NCBI RefSeq assembly: GCF_009389715.1
Contig: NC_052407.1
Location: 2,877,034-2,941,033 of the forward strand
Direction: 5' to 3'
Source: Phoenix dactylifera
Lineage: Eukaryota; Streptophyta; Magnoliopsida; Arecales; Arecaceae
Length of the DNA stretch: 64,000 nt
Shown: positions 11,953 through 23,278 of the stretch, in pieces
Layout: each line of letters starts with the position of its first letter
Position numbering within the stretch: position 1 is the first letter of the stretch
The notes under the pieces: generated by a model
Databases searched by the model: none
What the model was told of the DNA's origin: nothing
Seen by the model: the letters and a program-made list of their open reading frames with translations, nothing else
Made by a program: the position numbers and the translations under genes

Positions 11953-12416
11953 TTGGAACTAATCCAAATAACCGCTTGTAAAATTGTCCATTTTTGTAGG
12001 GTACACATTGCACAAAGGTGTGATTACTTTTAGTGACTCATAAATGCTTTTATTAGTTTTGTCGGTACACCTCACTCTGTAGGTAATAAGTATTGCTTAC
12101 TCAATGCATTTGGTTTGTAGCATCAAATCCTTTTCTTCTCTGCTTTTTGTCGTTACCCAAGCTCCTAGCCGGGTCTAACATGTCTTGGACCTAATCCAAG
12201 CTACCACTTGTTAAGTTGGCTGTTTCTTTATGGTACACATTGCATAAAGGCATTGCCACTTTTAATGGTTCATAAAGATGCCTTTCTAATTTCAGTGGGT
12301 ACACCTCGCTTTGGAAGTATCGCCCTGGTAGTGCATTTAGTTTGTGCTTATCAAGTCCTTTTCTTTCCTTTCTGTTTTTGTGAGCGTCTTCCACCTTCTC
12401 TCTTAGCAAAGGAGGC
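11953..12416. repeat. old diverged tandem duplication, period about 232 bp
   Basis: The block beginning TTGGAACTAATCCAAATAAC at 11953 recurs as TTGGACCTAATCCAAGCTAC at 12185. Both continue through GGTACACATTGCA(C/T)AAAGG, a 'CATAAATGC/CATAAAGATGC' segment, GGTACACCTC(A/G)CT and 'CAATGCATTTGGTTTG/TAGTGCATTTAGTTTG'. Divergence is considerable, with small indels. No protein is encoded. Confidence 0.7.
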
Positions 12417-12920
12417 AACCCTAAGCTCAAACACTCCCTCCTGCTCTCATTCCTGTTCTCATCAGGTGAAAGTAGAATTCTTATATTTATTCCATTTCTT
12501 TTCCTTTGTGTTTCTTAATATGTTTTCTTATTATAGAGAACCTTCTCTTATTTTATTTTGCTAGAAGGGTAGATTTGTTTTCCCATACTTGCATCATAGA
12601 TCTAAGGTTTTATACTATTATATTATATTTCTTCTTTTGCATGTCTTCCTTCCCAAATCAAATGTCTCACTAATTTCTTTAGTATATTTGCCATGCTATT
12701 ATGGATTTGGAGACTAAAATTAGTTGACAAGATATGGTTCTATAAACTAGGGCTTTGTTTACCCTTTTCACTTTTTTCTTTTTTGATTGCACTTCGAGAG
12801 TTTGTCACCAGGTTGTTTTCTAATTATGGTCACATAGGTATGGAAGGATAAAAAGGTGGCGTAGTGCATGAGGCTTCTGCTATTGTGAGATTCGGGGAAG
12901 GTTAGATGCAAGGTCGGAGG

Positions 12921-13223
12921 AACCGATCCCGGATCCCGTACCGATTTTCCGGCGGAACGTTTTGGTACGAGCCCGCGCCGTGCCGTGCCAGGCTTGTACC
13001 GGCACAACGAACACATGGGGGAGAGGCAAAACGAGAGAGAGAGAGAAAGAGTGGGGGAGGGAGGAAGAGTACGATGGAGGTCGCGAGGGGGCCAGCGCCG
13101 GGGAAGAAGGCCGCTTAGGGAGCCGAAATAGGGAGTCGGCCCCTTAAGCGGCCTTCTTCCCCGACGCCGGCCTCCTCGCGGCCTCCGCCGGCCCTCCTCC
13201 GGCGTCCTCTCCCTCTCTCCCCT

Positions 13224-13263
<40 letters not shown>

Positions 13264-13463
13264 GTTTTGCCTCTCCCAGGGGTCGGCCGCTTAAGCGACC
13301 CTTCTTCCCCGACGCTGCCCCCCTCGCGGCCTCCGTCAGGTTCTGCGGCCCTCTGTCGGCGTCCTCTCCCTCGCCCGCTCGCTTTCTCTTTTCTGAGCCG
13401 GAACCGTACCTGTGAACCACTGGTATGGTTTGAAATAGGCGGAATCGGCCGGTATCCGCCGAT
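12921..13463. repeat. GC-rich foldback element B with duplicated right arm
   Basis: The same family as A and C. The left arm (about 12930-13120) ends ...GCCGGGGAAGAAGGCCGCTTA and the right arm begins CCTTAAGCGGCCTTCTTCCCC after a short GAAATAGGGAGTC loop near 13123-13137. The right arm occurs twice in tandem: GTCGGCC(C/G)CTTAAGCG at 13135 and again at 13282, period about 147. Each copy ends in a pyrimidine tract. Outer ends carry GTACCG-type motifs. The open frames here are translations of the arms and the CT repeat. Confidence 0.7.
13225..13256. repeat. (CT)n microsatellite
   Basis: A perfect CT run of about 32 bases inside the first right arm of foldback B. Confidence 0.95.
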
Positions 13464-13522
13464 AGATGTATGCAGCCTTACCTGCATGGGAAAGGCTGTT
13501 TCCATATTTTGAACCTATGACC
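13464..13522 (-). mobile_element. tRNA-derived SINE fragment (3' part)
   Basis: The reverse complement reads ...AGGTCATAGGTTCAAAATATGG followed by AACAGCC...CATGCAGGTAAGGCTGC. This is the B-box and downstream body of the widespread plant Au-type SINE. The 5' half is missing: the segment passes directly into a second copy of the foldback B end at about 13523. Confidence 0.65.
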
Positions 13523-13585
13523 TCACCAGTACGGTTTGAAACGGGCGGAACCGGCCGGTTCGGGTCGGTTCCGCCGATGTTGGTT

Positions 13586-13672
13586 AGATGTATGCGGGAG
13601 AGGTTGTTTCTATATCTTGAACCCATGACCTCTAAGTCACAATGGAGCAATCTTTTACTAAGGCTTGCCCTT
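13586..13672 (-). mobile_element. tRNA-derived SINE copy (Au-like)
   Basis: On the minus strand: AAGGGCAAGCCTTAGTAAAAG (the degenerate A-box region of GGCGAGCCTTGGCGCAACGG-type heads), then CTCCATTGTGACTTAGAGGTC and the B box GGGTTCAAGA, then GAAACAACCTCTCCCGCAT. It resembles the head and body of Au-like plant SINEs known across angiosperms. It is a relic: the 3' tail is short and a neighbouring partial copy (13464-13522) shares its junction with foldback B. Confidence 0.65.
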
Positions 13673-16600
13673 GATATGAAAAGAATGTAAAAAATAAATA
13701 CAAGTGCCAGAAGTAGACTGCCACTAAAAAATGAAAGAGATTTATGCCCTGTTTGGCTTGAGAGGTCTAGAAGGAAAAGAAGAGAAAAATAGGAGAGTAA
13801 AAATTCCGCATTTGGTTAGGAGAAAAAAGAGAGCCAGGGTCTCTTGTTTGGATTGTTAAAGAAAGGAGAGAAGAGAGGAGAAATGGGGAGAAAATGGTTC
13901 TCTTCTAACGTACTTTTTGTCTCTCCAGAAGTGGAGATCTTCTTTTCTCTTGTGCATGAAGTTCTCTTATCTTCCTTGCTTGTCTCTTCTTTTGTTTCTG
14001 TGCTTTTCTTCTCTCCTCCCTACATTTCCAAACTGGGTTATAAATTCACTGTCTATGTCTTATTTCTTATAGTAAAATCATAAGGTAGTAAAAAAACTGA
14101 AGCTTCTAAAGGTCCATATTCCCAAATTTGAGAAACAACCAATAGATCCATTATGTGTGGTAGTCTGGCCTTTCATTGGAGCTTAGATAAGTCAAACATT
14201 TAACAAGAAGCCTTTACGAAAATTTTGTCACGCTATACTAGTGTGAAAAGATAACCTTCCACATACAATTCATTCTTTATATTGTTCTGATCTTAATGTA
14301 TATGTTGATGAAAGTACATCCAAATTGCATGTAGTGCAGATGTACACCTTGCAGCATTTGTCAATTCATGCAGCCAATTGCCATTTATGTGGGCTTTACA
14401 TAATTGCAACAGAGATCTTAGGCACAGAGCATACATGTTGATAGTCTTTACCCACACTAAAATTGTACACACGGTATTCCCTTTATGACTCATGTTAGAA
14501 AGGAAAAAAATCAATATATTATCACATATTTGGTAATAGGTTTCACGATGGATGGATACTCATATCATGCTATGAGCTAGTATGCAATTTATAAATTGTG
14601 ATCACTGCAGAATGTCTTGAAACACTAGTCTTCTTGGAAAATAATAATTTAATTTATTATTTGAGACTTGTCCCAGAAGAGCATCTTCCCAATCCAAAAT
14701 TTGGTGTTGTCAAACCTCTTTCAATCTCAAATTCTCTACATCCATCAGTTACTTCCGAAACATACTCTGTTCCTATCATGGTCTCTGGAAAATTGGAACC
14801 ATTTTATTTTCCAACCATGTGTCCTTGGAATAGCCAAGAAAAGTGAAATTGAACTTTACCATTAACATGCTTTAGCTTTGTCTTGTAAATCTGTGAGGTT
14901 TCCTTCATGGTCATGCTACCTAAGCGATTCAAATTATTAAAAGATACAACATAGGAATTCTCTATAAGTACAATCCTACTAGAGTACCATTAGGAGTCTG
15001 ATGTCAGAACCATTAATGGAGTAGGGACTGGATGGAAAGAAAAGCAACAGATTTCCCCCACTTACTAGTGGATTTTTTTTTTTTTTTTAAAACCAAACAA
15101 TAGAAACAAATAAGTAGGGCATAGCATTGGCATTGCATCTAAATTTAATGATTACTATGTGAACTACATGATCAATTTCTTCCCTCATGTAAATTTATAC
15201 TTGATATTTGTCATTCTTTATTATTATATGTGATGAATAATGTGGATATTTTCAGAGCTATAAGTTTGTAAGAATTTTAGGGTTGCAGGGTGGGTGATTA
15301 AATATCTTGAGATAATTTCTTGTAGAGTAATATTTAAGAAAGTGTTAATTGATCTTTCTATGTCAATGTATACACTTAAATGAAATAGTCTAGTAGGAAC
15401 TTCCACTTTCCCAATTTTATGAAAACATCCAAATGATTGTCAGTGGAAATTAATATTTATTATGTCAAAAACCATAAAATGCATATGCCGCATTTTCTAC
15501 ATTTCATTGAAACAAACTTGTTAAGATATAGTTTTTATTTTTCTGGTTTAATATGAGCATTGGGTTTATATTACTAGAGTGACAAGATTTTCTTGAAGAC
15601 TAAGAAAATATTTAAGTGGATCTAAAGTATATCTGAGAGGAAAGCAACTTCATTAAGTAACAGATAAATATATGATGCTTTCTAGCCATTATATAGTTAG
15701 GAAGTTTGTTGTCTTTTTGATACACTTAATTTCAAGTCAAGGAGATACTCCTCTAATCCCAAAATTGCTTGATATTTGTATCTATGTGTATATTCATCCT
15801 ATATACAGGAGCATTTTTTGAAATATATAATGCTTGTATCCATCTTCTACTCATAACCATTTACAATGAATACGGGTATGCCTCTTTTTGGTAGTTCAAT
15901 TGATGTAGGTACACATATCCGTACCAGCTAAATACAAATGAATATGGATATCTAGGTGGTTTTATAACTAGCACATGCACAGTCCATTTTCATCCCCCTT
16001 GCCATATCCGTCATCAAAATGTAAAGCCTCATAAGTTTCAAAACTCACCACTCCACTAGTAACCAACCTATCTGACACCTCTTGATCATGAGAATCTGTT
16101 GGATTTGCTGATGAGCTCAGTGATGCTAGCTGGAATGCACTAGATATAAGACAATTTATCTCCAGTAATCAGGCCATCATTAGAGTTTCCTCATGGAATT
16201 CTTAATCGTGTCAAAATCAACCAAGTTATGCTTTATGTGTAGCAGTCATAATCCAGTCCAGACTTGCTAAAGACAGTAATAAGCACGTTTTTAGGATTTT
16301 TTAGAAATATTTCTTGTTTATTGTTCATAGCTGTAAGTCCCCAAATTCTTGCTAGTACTGTGGTTCTTGAACTTGGATTTATTTCACAAGTAATGACTGT
16401 TATAATGCTATTGCAGCTTTTGCAATAGTTTAAGGCCTCTCAATATTTTCAACATATATGTAATGGCATTCATAAATGGCTGCTATCTTGTCTTGTCAAA
16501 GAACAGTATATTTGTTTTCTACTGCCATGCTTAATGAAAAGTACAAAGTTATCAATTGAAGAATTGTACTGTGAAACGATAATTTTGTTAAATAGCACTG

Positions 16601-17072
16601 TTATTCCTATTATTTCCCATTGCAATGGCTAATAACTGCCATTGTCAATTAACAGTCACAATTTTACTCTAGAAATCATGCAGTCAATATCTGGATGAGT
16701 AACTACTTTCTATTTCTAGATTGGATCTAGTCTAATGAGAACTCTTGTGAAGAACCTTTCCCACTCATAGATAATTTGCTTCTATCAAATCCAAATAAGA
16801 TCTCATTTCTTCCTTTTCTCTTCCTTTTGTAATTTTTTAGCCAAGTTGAACAATCAATGCCCTCTCATGTTTTTCCCTGATCTTTTTTGTTTTGACAGCA
16901 TGCCTTTTCATTATCATGATCCAATAACATATCATGTGATTCAGTAATTCATGGTTGATTTGTTGTTACTAGACCCAATTGAAATTAGTTTTCTTACATT
17001 ATATTGCTTGCATCTTAGCTTTTGTGTTACCTTTCAGATGGTTGAAGCAATTGGTACCTGAGCTGTTTAGCA
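13673..17072. other. intergenic upstream of the F-box gene
   Basis: No convincing coding region. 13747-14036 starts GCCCTGTTTGG and ends near CCAAACTGGG, weak MITE-like ends around a polypurine-rich interior. 14590-14865 holds a short open frame without a domain. A T-rich run is at 15069-15087. Just before the F-box ATG, TTTCAG at about 17033-17038 followed by a short upstream ATG frame could mark the acceptor of a 5' UTR intron. Confidence 0.35.
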
Positions 17073-18908
17073 ATGGACAACTTGGATGGGGGCATTGATA
17101 GAATAAGTGAATTACCTGATTCTATTCTCCATCACATCTTATCTTTGAGAACCACAAAAGACGCTGGAAGAACCAGTGTTCTATCGAAACGATGGAGGTA
17201 CCTATGGGTTTCTGTGCCTACTTTATACTTCAATCAAGAACAATTCCCTGTCAACTTTCAGGAACATGTGGACACTGTGCTGCTCCTCCGTCAAGATGAA
17301 TCAAATATATTGCAGTATCGTCTGGTGATTTCAGATCACATGGATCATGCTGTTTTACGTAGATGGTTGCAGTATGCAACAAAGAGAAATGTTCATGAGC
17401 TTGACTTCGAGCTTCTTGCAACTTGTGAGTTTGATTGTTGTTGGACCGTGCCCCATTGCCTTTTAACGTGCCAATCGTTGCAGAAACTGAAGTTGGCCCT
17501 CCCCCGATGGCAACTTGTGTTAGGTGATTCTGTTGATCTTAGTAGGCTTACAACTATGCACCTCAAAGGTGTTATTTCTTCTTCAAACTCGTTGAGTAGA
17601 CTAGTTTCAAGCTGTCCTCTCCTTGAGGAACTGTGCTTGGAAGATTGCAACTTCAAGGTTTTGACAATTTCTGCAAATGAGCTCAAGAGACTGACTATAG
17701 CTCGCTGCATTTTTGATACCTTCAACAGAATAGAGATCTGCACCCCCAAACTATTGTCACTCAACTACTCTTCAGGAAAAGCACAAGGATGTTATCTTCA
17801 TGACATTTCCACTTTAGTCGATGCAAGCTTAATGCTTTTTAATCTAGAGTATTCAGGATTGCAATCTAGTAAAAGATGGAGTATTGATGAAACTTTGCGA
17901 GGTCTTTCTAGTGTGAAGTCCCTGACCCTCACATACTTGGGTGCTAAAGTATGCTTCTATCCTCCTATTTAGAAGTTTTATTAATGTCTTTTCAAATTGA
18001 TTGATGAATTTGTAGTGCTATTTTTAGATGTTTTCTTTTAAGACTGAAGTTCTGAATAGTAAGCTATTACTCACTTTAATCTCTTCACATTTGAATATTT
18101 TTCCTTTCAGCATCTCTCCTTAGAGGGACATTTACTCGGTCGTCTGCCCATGTTTCATAATATGAAATACTTGAAGTTGAATTTGGTGCTCACCGGTGCT
18201 CACCTGCAGGCAATATCGTACATGCTCACGCACATGCCTAATCTTGATACTTTGGTGATACGTAATGAAGTGGTAATAGCATTTTTTTTTTACAGTTTTA
18301 ATAATCACTAAATTTCTTGCACTAATCATCTTTCTTTAAGCATATAACAGACAATGGGTTTTTGTACCATTTACTTCTTTCTTCATTTCATACAGTTTTC
18401 CTTGCGTCCCATGCGCGAAGAAAAGATCAGTTGTTGGACATCAGCAAATCATGGCATCAGGCAGATCGAGTTGCAGAACTTTGAATCAAATGAGCAAGAG
18501 CGGCAGTTCATTAGTGTTTTAAAGACCGCGCTAACTTGCAATGAAGCATCAAGTTCTCTTTGCTTGATCACTGAAAGGGGCATTGGTGAATCAATTTCTC
18601 CTGCCTTGACCAGGGGAAACGGCACTGGAGCATCAACTTCTCTTGCCTTGGCCTGTGGAGGCACTGGAGCATCAACTTCTCATGCCTTTACTATAGGAAG
18701 GGACAGTCAGCCATCTACCAATCTGGCCTTTCCTGTGGACAGTGAACCATCAACTAATCTTTCGCCTTCCCCTTTCCCTTCCCCTTCCATGGGAAGGGAC
18801 AGTGAACCATCAACTGATATTGCCTTGTCCATGGGAAGGGACGGTGAACCGTCCACCTCTCTTGCCTTGACCATGGAAAGGAGGGTAGGGACACCTCTCT
18901 TGCCTTGA
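17073..18908 (+). CDS. F-box/LRR protein with FBD domain
   Basis: Three exons, all phase 0: 17073-17948, 18111-18272 and 18396-18908, with introns GTATGC...TTTCAG and GTAATA...TACAG. The product is about 516 residues. The F-box lies at about 11-53 (ISELPDSILHHILSLRTTKD, then RTSVLSKRWRYLW), which would bind SKP1 in an SCF ubiquitin ligase. Degenerate leucine-rich repeats follow (LLTCQSLQKLKL, LSRLVSSCPLLEELCLEDCN, LTIARC) through exon 2, then an FBD-type segment in exon 3 (CWTSANHGIRQIELQNFES, then EQERQFISVLKTAL). The substrate is unknown. The last 115 or so residues are odd: a run of degenerate 14-15-residue units (GRDSEPST.LALSM type) that is not part of normal FBD proteins. The exon model rests on splice consensus and unbroken frame. 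Confidence 0.85.
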
Positions 18909-21799
18909 CCATGGAAAGGAGGAGGGAAGGAGGAAGGGACAGTGAACCATCGGCGAGTCTTCTCTTGTGAAGGATCCTACAGTCGGCGACTGGAATAGGA
19001 ATTTTAGGTTCATCATCATCTAAACGTTGTCCGGTGCTTCTTACTTTCTGTTCTTTTTAAACTCAGTGCTGGTTATGAACTTGCGCTTAGCGAGGCAAAA
19101 TTTCACAGTGTGATGTGTTGGTATGTTTGGCTTGATAAATGAGTGCTTTTTTAGTCATAAATCGAAAAAAGGTTTCATTTTTGTGGAGCTAACATGGCTG
19201 GCTACTAGTATAGCCAAAGAAAGATGAGATGGGACGGCCTGTCAGAGGATGTGATCCGTATTATAAGTTGAAGGGGGTGCAATTTGTCTTGGCACTCTAT
19301 TTGGACAGAGTTTTTTTTTTTTTAGTGTATCGGCTACTTATACTGCTTTCGTGTGAGCACAACCAGCTGCATCGCTAGCAATAAGGCTACACAAAGTAGA
19401 AAGAATGGAAGACAGCTGGGTCCAAACGACACCTTCCGAATGATGAGTAGCAAATGAGGCGACTCAGCCAGTAAATGAGGAAGATATCCGGCCAGTAAAT
19501 GAGGAAGATAGGGAGTTCACTCTAAACTTTTTGCTACTAAATTCGCTTTTTACTACTAAATTCGAGCCGGTCTTGGCACTTGAGCTTGCAGGACTACTAC
19601 TTCAAACAAAATATAAGCAGTTTTATCTAAAGGTGTTATCAAATGAGTACTTTTTTGTATTAATATTTTGATGGGAGCTAAGTGTGAACCTTTTAGTGTT
19701 AAAATTCAAGCCCATCCCGGCCCTCGATCCGGAAGGTACAAGTTCTAATTAAATATTAGCGGTTTTATACATCTTTATACAACTTCGCTTTCAACTTTAA
19801 GTTCACTGATATCCTTGGAAACCTTTTTTTTGAGGGAATCTTGGAAACAATTTTAAAAAGGAAAAGCCCTTTCCAAGAAGAAACAAAGCCAAGCCTCCAA
19901 CATTACTTCTTTCTTTCCACCTCCCACCCCGCCTCGTTACGAGTATGGGCTATGGTGACCCCAAGATCAATTACTCCTTTTCTTTTATATTTAATCAAGA
20001 AAATCGCTATCTTTTCTATTTAATTAAGAAAATCCCTCTCTTTTGATTCCTCATGGTTGCCTATCTAGTCTTCTAATCACTTCACCCTTAAGTTTTTTCC
20101 TAATCCGGAATTACTTCTCTTTTTTGATGGAAAATCTTCAAGCACTTAAAAGGAAAAATATCCAATATCCTTTAGGCTTGTTTAAAAGGCCCTTCTTTAA
20201 GCGCAGAGACTTTAAGCCCATTCAATGGACCCTGAAGTACAACAAAATATATTGAATGGGCTTAAAATCTATGCTGGTACTAAATTTAATTGAGGCAGGC
20301 GTAAAAAATACAGGACATTCAAATGATGATAAAGGCCGCCTTAAAGAAGGGGCAAAATGATAACTAGAAGTGTGCTTTCTCTGCCTCAATAAACCTTTTC
20401 CAACAAGTCATGTTTGACAGAAACATTCGTATTAATAGATGGCTTCTAAATGTGTGCTCTGAGGACTTCTAAATTACATTTGTTGTTCATTCTATCCCGG
20501 TCCGGGAGCTTCTTCAAGGATGTAGCTATCTGTGTTGTTTTGCCATATGACATGTGCCAATTTGATCTTACTAGACCTGATATATTCCTTTCTTGCATTT
20601 TCTGTTCTGATGCCAGAACAAAGTACTAGAAATATAAATACTTCATTTTTCCCTTGAAGAAAACAAAAGGAAAAGATGTCTGATTGAAAGGAAGGTGAAA
20701 TATTTCACAGAGAGAATTTGCAAGCATGACCATTCATTATCTTTGCAAAGAAATTGTCCATTAGGTGTCCAAATGATTGCATCCACTAATTATATCATCG
20801 GGATACATCAGACTCCATATCTTGGAAGGATTCCCTTATTTGCTTTTCATAGCTCTTGATCTCAATCATATCTCTTCTTGTTCAAATATCTCCTACTTCA
20901 AGAGTTAAAAGTGGAGCCTCTTTCAAGTTACAAGATCTTTATTGAGCAAGCTTACTACGCAGTTTCTTCGATATTTGGGTGGCGAGCAGATTTTTATTAA
21001 TAGAGAAGTGTCAAAGAATGTGGGATCAGAGTTTTGCTCCTTTGAGGAAGCTTGATTTCTTATTAAAAATGATGTCGAAACCCTACCATTGACAGACGTC
21101 GTTTAACTTCCTAACCATAGCTTAGCTTGAAAGGATATCATTGCCACCCATCACCTTGCATACAATGGCGATGCCGACGCACCACCTCGTCCGGCATGGC
21201 CTTAGTTCAAAGGCCATGACGCCAACCCACCACCTATCCCCAGCGGTACCGTCCACCTGAGTACATGATGTTCTCTCTCTTTTGTTTGTTTTTTTTTATT
21301 GAAAAAAGAAAAATCCTTCCTTGGACTCCCATTCTAAGTTCCTATAGGTACCATCATGTTCAAGTCAGTTACCCCTGTGGTTGCCGGTTACTACAACTTC
21401 TTGTTGAGAATCATGGCGACCCTACAATAAGCCTTCATCTTATAACCAAATAGTGACAGTCTTTCGAAACAGTTAAAAGAGATAAATATATATGCGTCAA
21501 TCCCGTAGTTTAATATGTTGAAAGCTACAAGGAGAGGTTGGGGAATAGGGAATAAAAATTGAAGGCAGGGAGGATGAACCCCGAGAGAGAAGCATGGGAG
21601 CAGCTATTTAAATCCATTCCCTACCACTGAAACTGATGGGCTGTCTCGTTTTGTCTCCACCCAAAAAGAGCTCTCTTCTCTATGCCCTCCTCTCTCCTGG
21701 ACACCGGATCCAACAACCATCCTCTTCTAACTTTTGTTTGTCTTCTTGCTTCTCCTTCCTGTTGCTCTTCCAGCAGTCTCTTTTATCGTTCTTCTAGCC
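18909..21799. other. intergenic between the F-box and DUF620 genes
   Basis: The coding repeat of the F-box tail continues for about 50 bases beyond its stop. A 26-base tandem motif (GGCCAGTAAATGAGGAAGATA type) repeats near 19466-19516. 20186-20352 is a small inverted-repeat element. 21603-21612 (CTATTTAAAT) is a possible TATA region for the DUF620 gene. No other gene was seen; open frames at 19841, 20043 and 21265 lack domains. Confidence 0.4.
20186..20352. repeat. small palindromic element
   Basis: The outer arms GGCCCTTCTTTAAGCG (from about 20187) and GCCTTAAAGAAGGGGC (to about 20352) are inverted matches. Inside, TTTAAGCCCATTCAATGG (20211) and ATTGAATGGGCTTAAAA (20252) form a second nested inverted pair. 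No coding capacity. It looks like a short MITE or snapback about 167 bp long. Confidence 0.55.
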
Positions 21800-23219
21800 A
21801 TGGCGATAATGGGTCCAAGGAGCAGAAGAAAAAACCATGCGTGGTGCGTGCAGCCCCTGACACCTCTGATGGAGAGTCCTGACCCGGAGGCGCAGGGAAA
21901 AAAAGCCAAAAAGGAGGGATCTTGGGAAGTAATTCGGACATGGGTTCGCATGCAAATGGAGAAGGGTGTCTCAGGAAACCATCTTCCGATCCCATTTCAT
22001 GGAAACAGTGCGTCGAAGAAAATGGATTTAAAGTTAATTCTAGGAATACTTGGATGTCCCCTAGCCCCCATACCCTTGACTGCCGAGCCAAGTCACTACC
22101 TCTCAATCAAAGACACTCCAATCGTAAGTGACTTCCTTCCCTCCAATACCAAAAATCTTTTCATGTCCATTCATACTCTGATGGTTTCCGGGTTCAAGCA
22201 GGAGACTTCCTCTGCTCGTTATATAATACAGCAGTACTTGGCGGCGACGGGTTGCTTAAAACTTCGGCGGTGCATGAAGAGCATGTACGCAGCTGGTACC
22301 GTGAAGATGATTCATTGCGAGACGGAAAGCACGACGGGGAGGGGCGGTGGAGCGAATGGGTGCTTTGTCTTGTGGCAGATGTCGCCGGGGATGTGGCTGA
22401 TGGAGTTGGTGGCTGCAGGCTCCAAAGTGATCGCGGGCAGCAACGGTAAGATTGTTTGGAGGCACTTGCCTTGCTCCGGGATGAATGCAGCCAGAGGTCC
22501 CCAACGGCCACTCCGGCGCATCGTTCAGGTACGACGAAACAAGCTCCACCGATCACTAATTTTTGAATTGTTGGCAAGGAAGGAAATCATCTTAGGTATT
22601 TGATAACATGGAGCTCTAGGTGGCGCTTAGAGTCTCACCAATCCACTATTCATCTGAAGTGGCCGAACTAAAGTTCCACATAAAGTTTTCACTCTTTTCA
22701 CGTACTTCCTTTCTCACGTCACAGGGATTGGATCCAAAAAGCACAGCAAGCATGTTCGCCAAAGCACAATGCTTAGGTGAGAAGCGCATCGGCGACGATG
22801 ATTGCTTCGTACTCAAAGTATCAGCGGATCATGCGACCATCGCAGAGCAAGCTGATGGGCCAGCTGAAGTTATCAGACATGTCCTGTATGGATACTTCAG
22901 CCAGAAGAACGGCCTCCTCGTCTGCATGGAAGACTCGCACCTTACCAAAGTCCAGTCCCCAGGGTCCGAAGCCATCTATTGGGAGACAACCATTGGAAGC
23001 ACCATCGAGGACTATAGGAATGTCGATAACGTCCTCGTAGCTCATCAAGGGAGGTCCACCGCGACTGTGTTTCGCTTCAGTGACAACTCTCCCAAACACA
23101 GCAGAACGACGATGGAAGAGCTGTGGAGGATCGACGACGTAGTCTTCAACGTTCCGGGTCTTTCGATGGATTGTTTCATTCCCCCAGCAGAGATTTTGAG
23201 CGTCATCAACGATTTGTGA
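21800..23219 (+). CDS. DUF620 family protein
   Basis: Three exons: 21800-22123, 22202-22528 and 22725-23219, about 381 residues. The start is the ATG in GCCATGGCG; an upstream in-frame ATG at 21734 would add a hydrophobic leader absent from the family. Introns are GTAAGTG...AAGCAG (78 bp) and GTACGA...CACAG. Family hallmarks: TSSARYIIQQYLAATG after the first intron, GCFVLWQMSPGMWLMEL, GSNGKIVWRHLP, RPLRR at the second junction, then GLDPKSTASMFAKAQCLGEK, GYFSQKNGLLVCMEDSHLTK and FNVPGLSMDCFIPPAEI. DUF620 is a plant-specific family of unknown function with no catalytic motif I can name. The 78-bp intron is a multiple of three with no stop, so retention would only insert 26 residues. A Ty1/copia element begins 59 bp after the stop codon. 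Confidence 0.9.
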
Positions 23220-23239
23220 TCATAAGAAATATGAGAACA

Positions 23240-23278
23240 AGATTATACAACATATATGTAAATTTTGTATGTAAAATG
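23240..23278 (+). repeat. 39-bp flanking duplication, left copy
   Basis: AGATTATACAACATATATGT... up to the first base of the 5' LTR. The same 39 bases recur directly after the 3' LTR at 30696-30734 with one difference (A at 23245 versus C at 30701). This is far longer than the 5-bp target duplication normal for Ty1/copia. It lies in the probable 3' UTR of the DUF620 gene. Confidence 0.9.

Noticed and set aside
12768-13505. A 245-residue minus-strand frame rich in R, E and G
   Set aside because: It crosses foldback B, the CT microsatellite and a SINE; composition and boundaries follow the repeats, not a protein.
13747-14036. MITE with GCCCTGTTTGG / CCAAACTGGG ends
   Set aside because: Arms match over only about ten bases with no target duplication or second copy in the window.
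21734-21799. Upstream in-frame ATG extending the DUF620 protein with a hydrophobic leader
   Set aside because: Weaker start context than ATG 21800, and the family has no signal peptide; likely 5' UTR.
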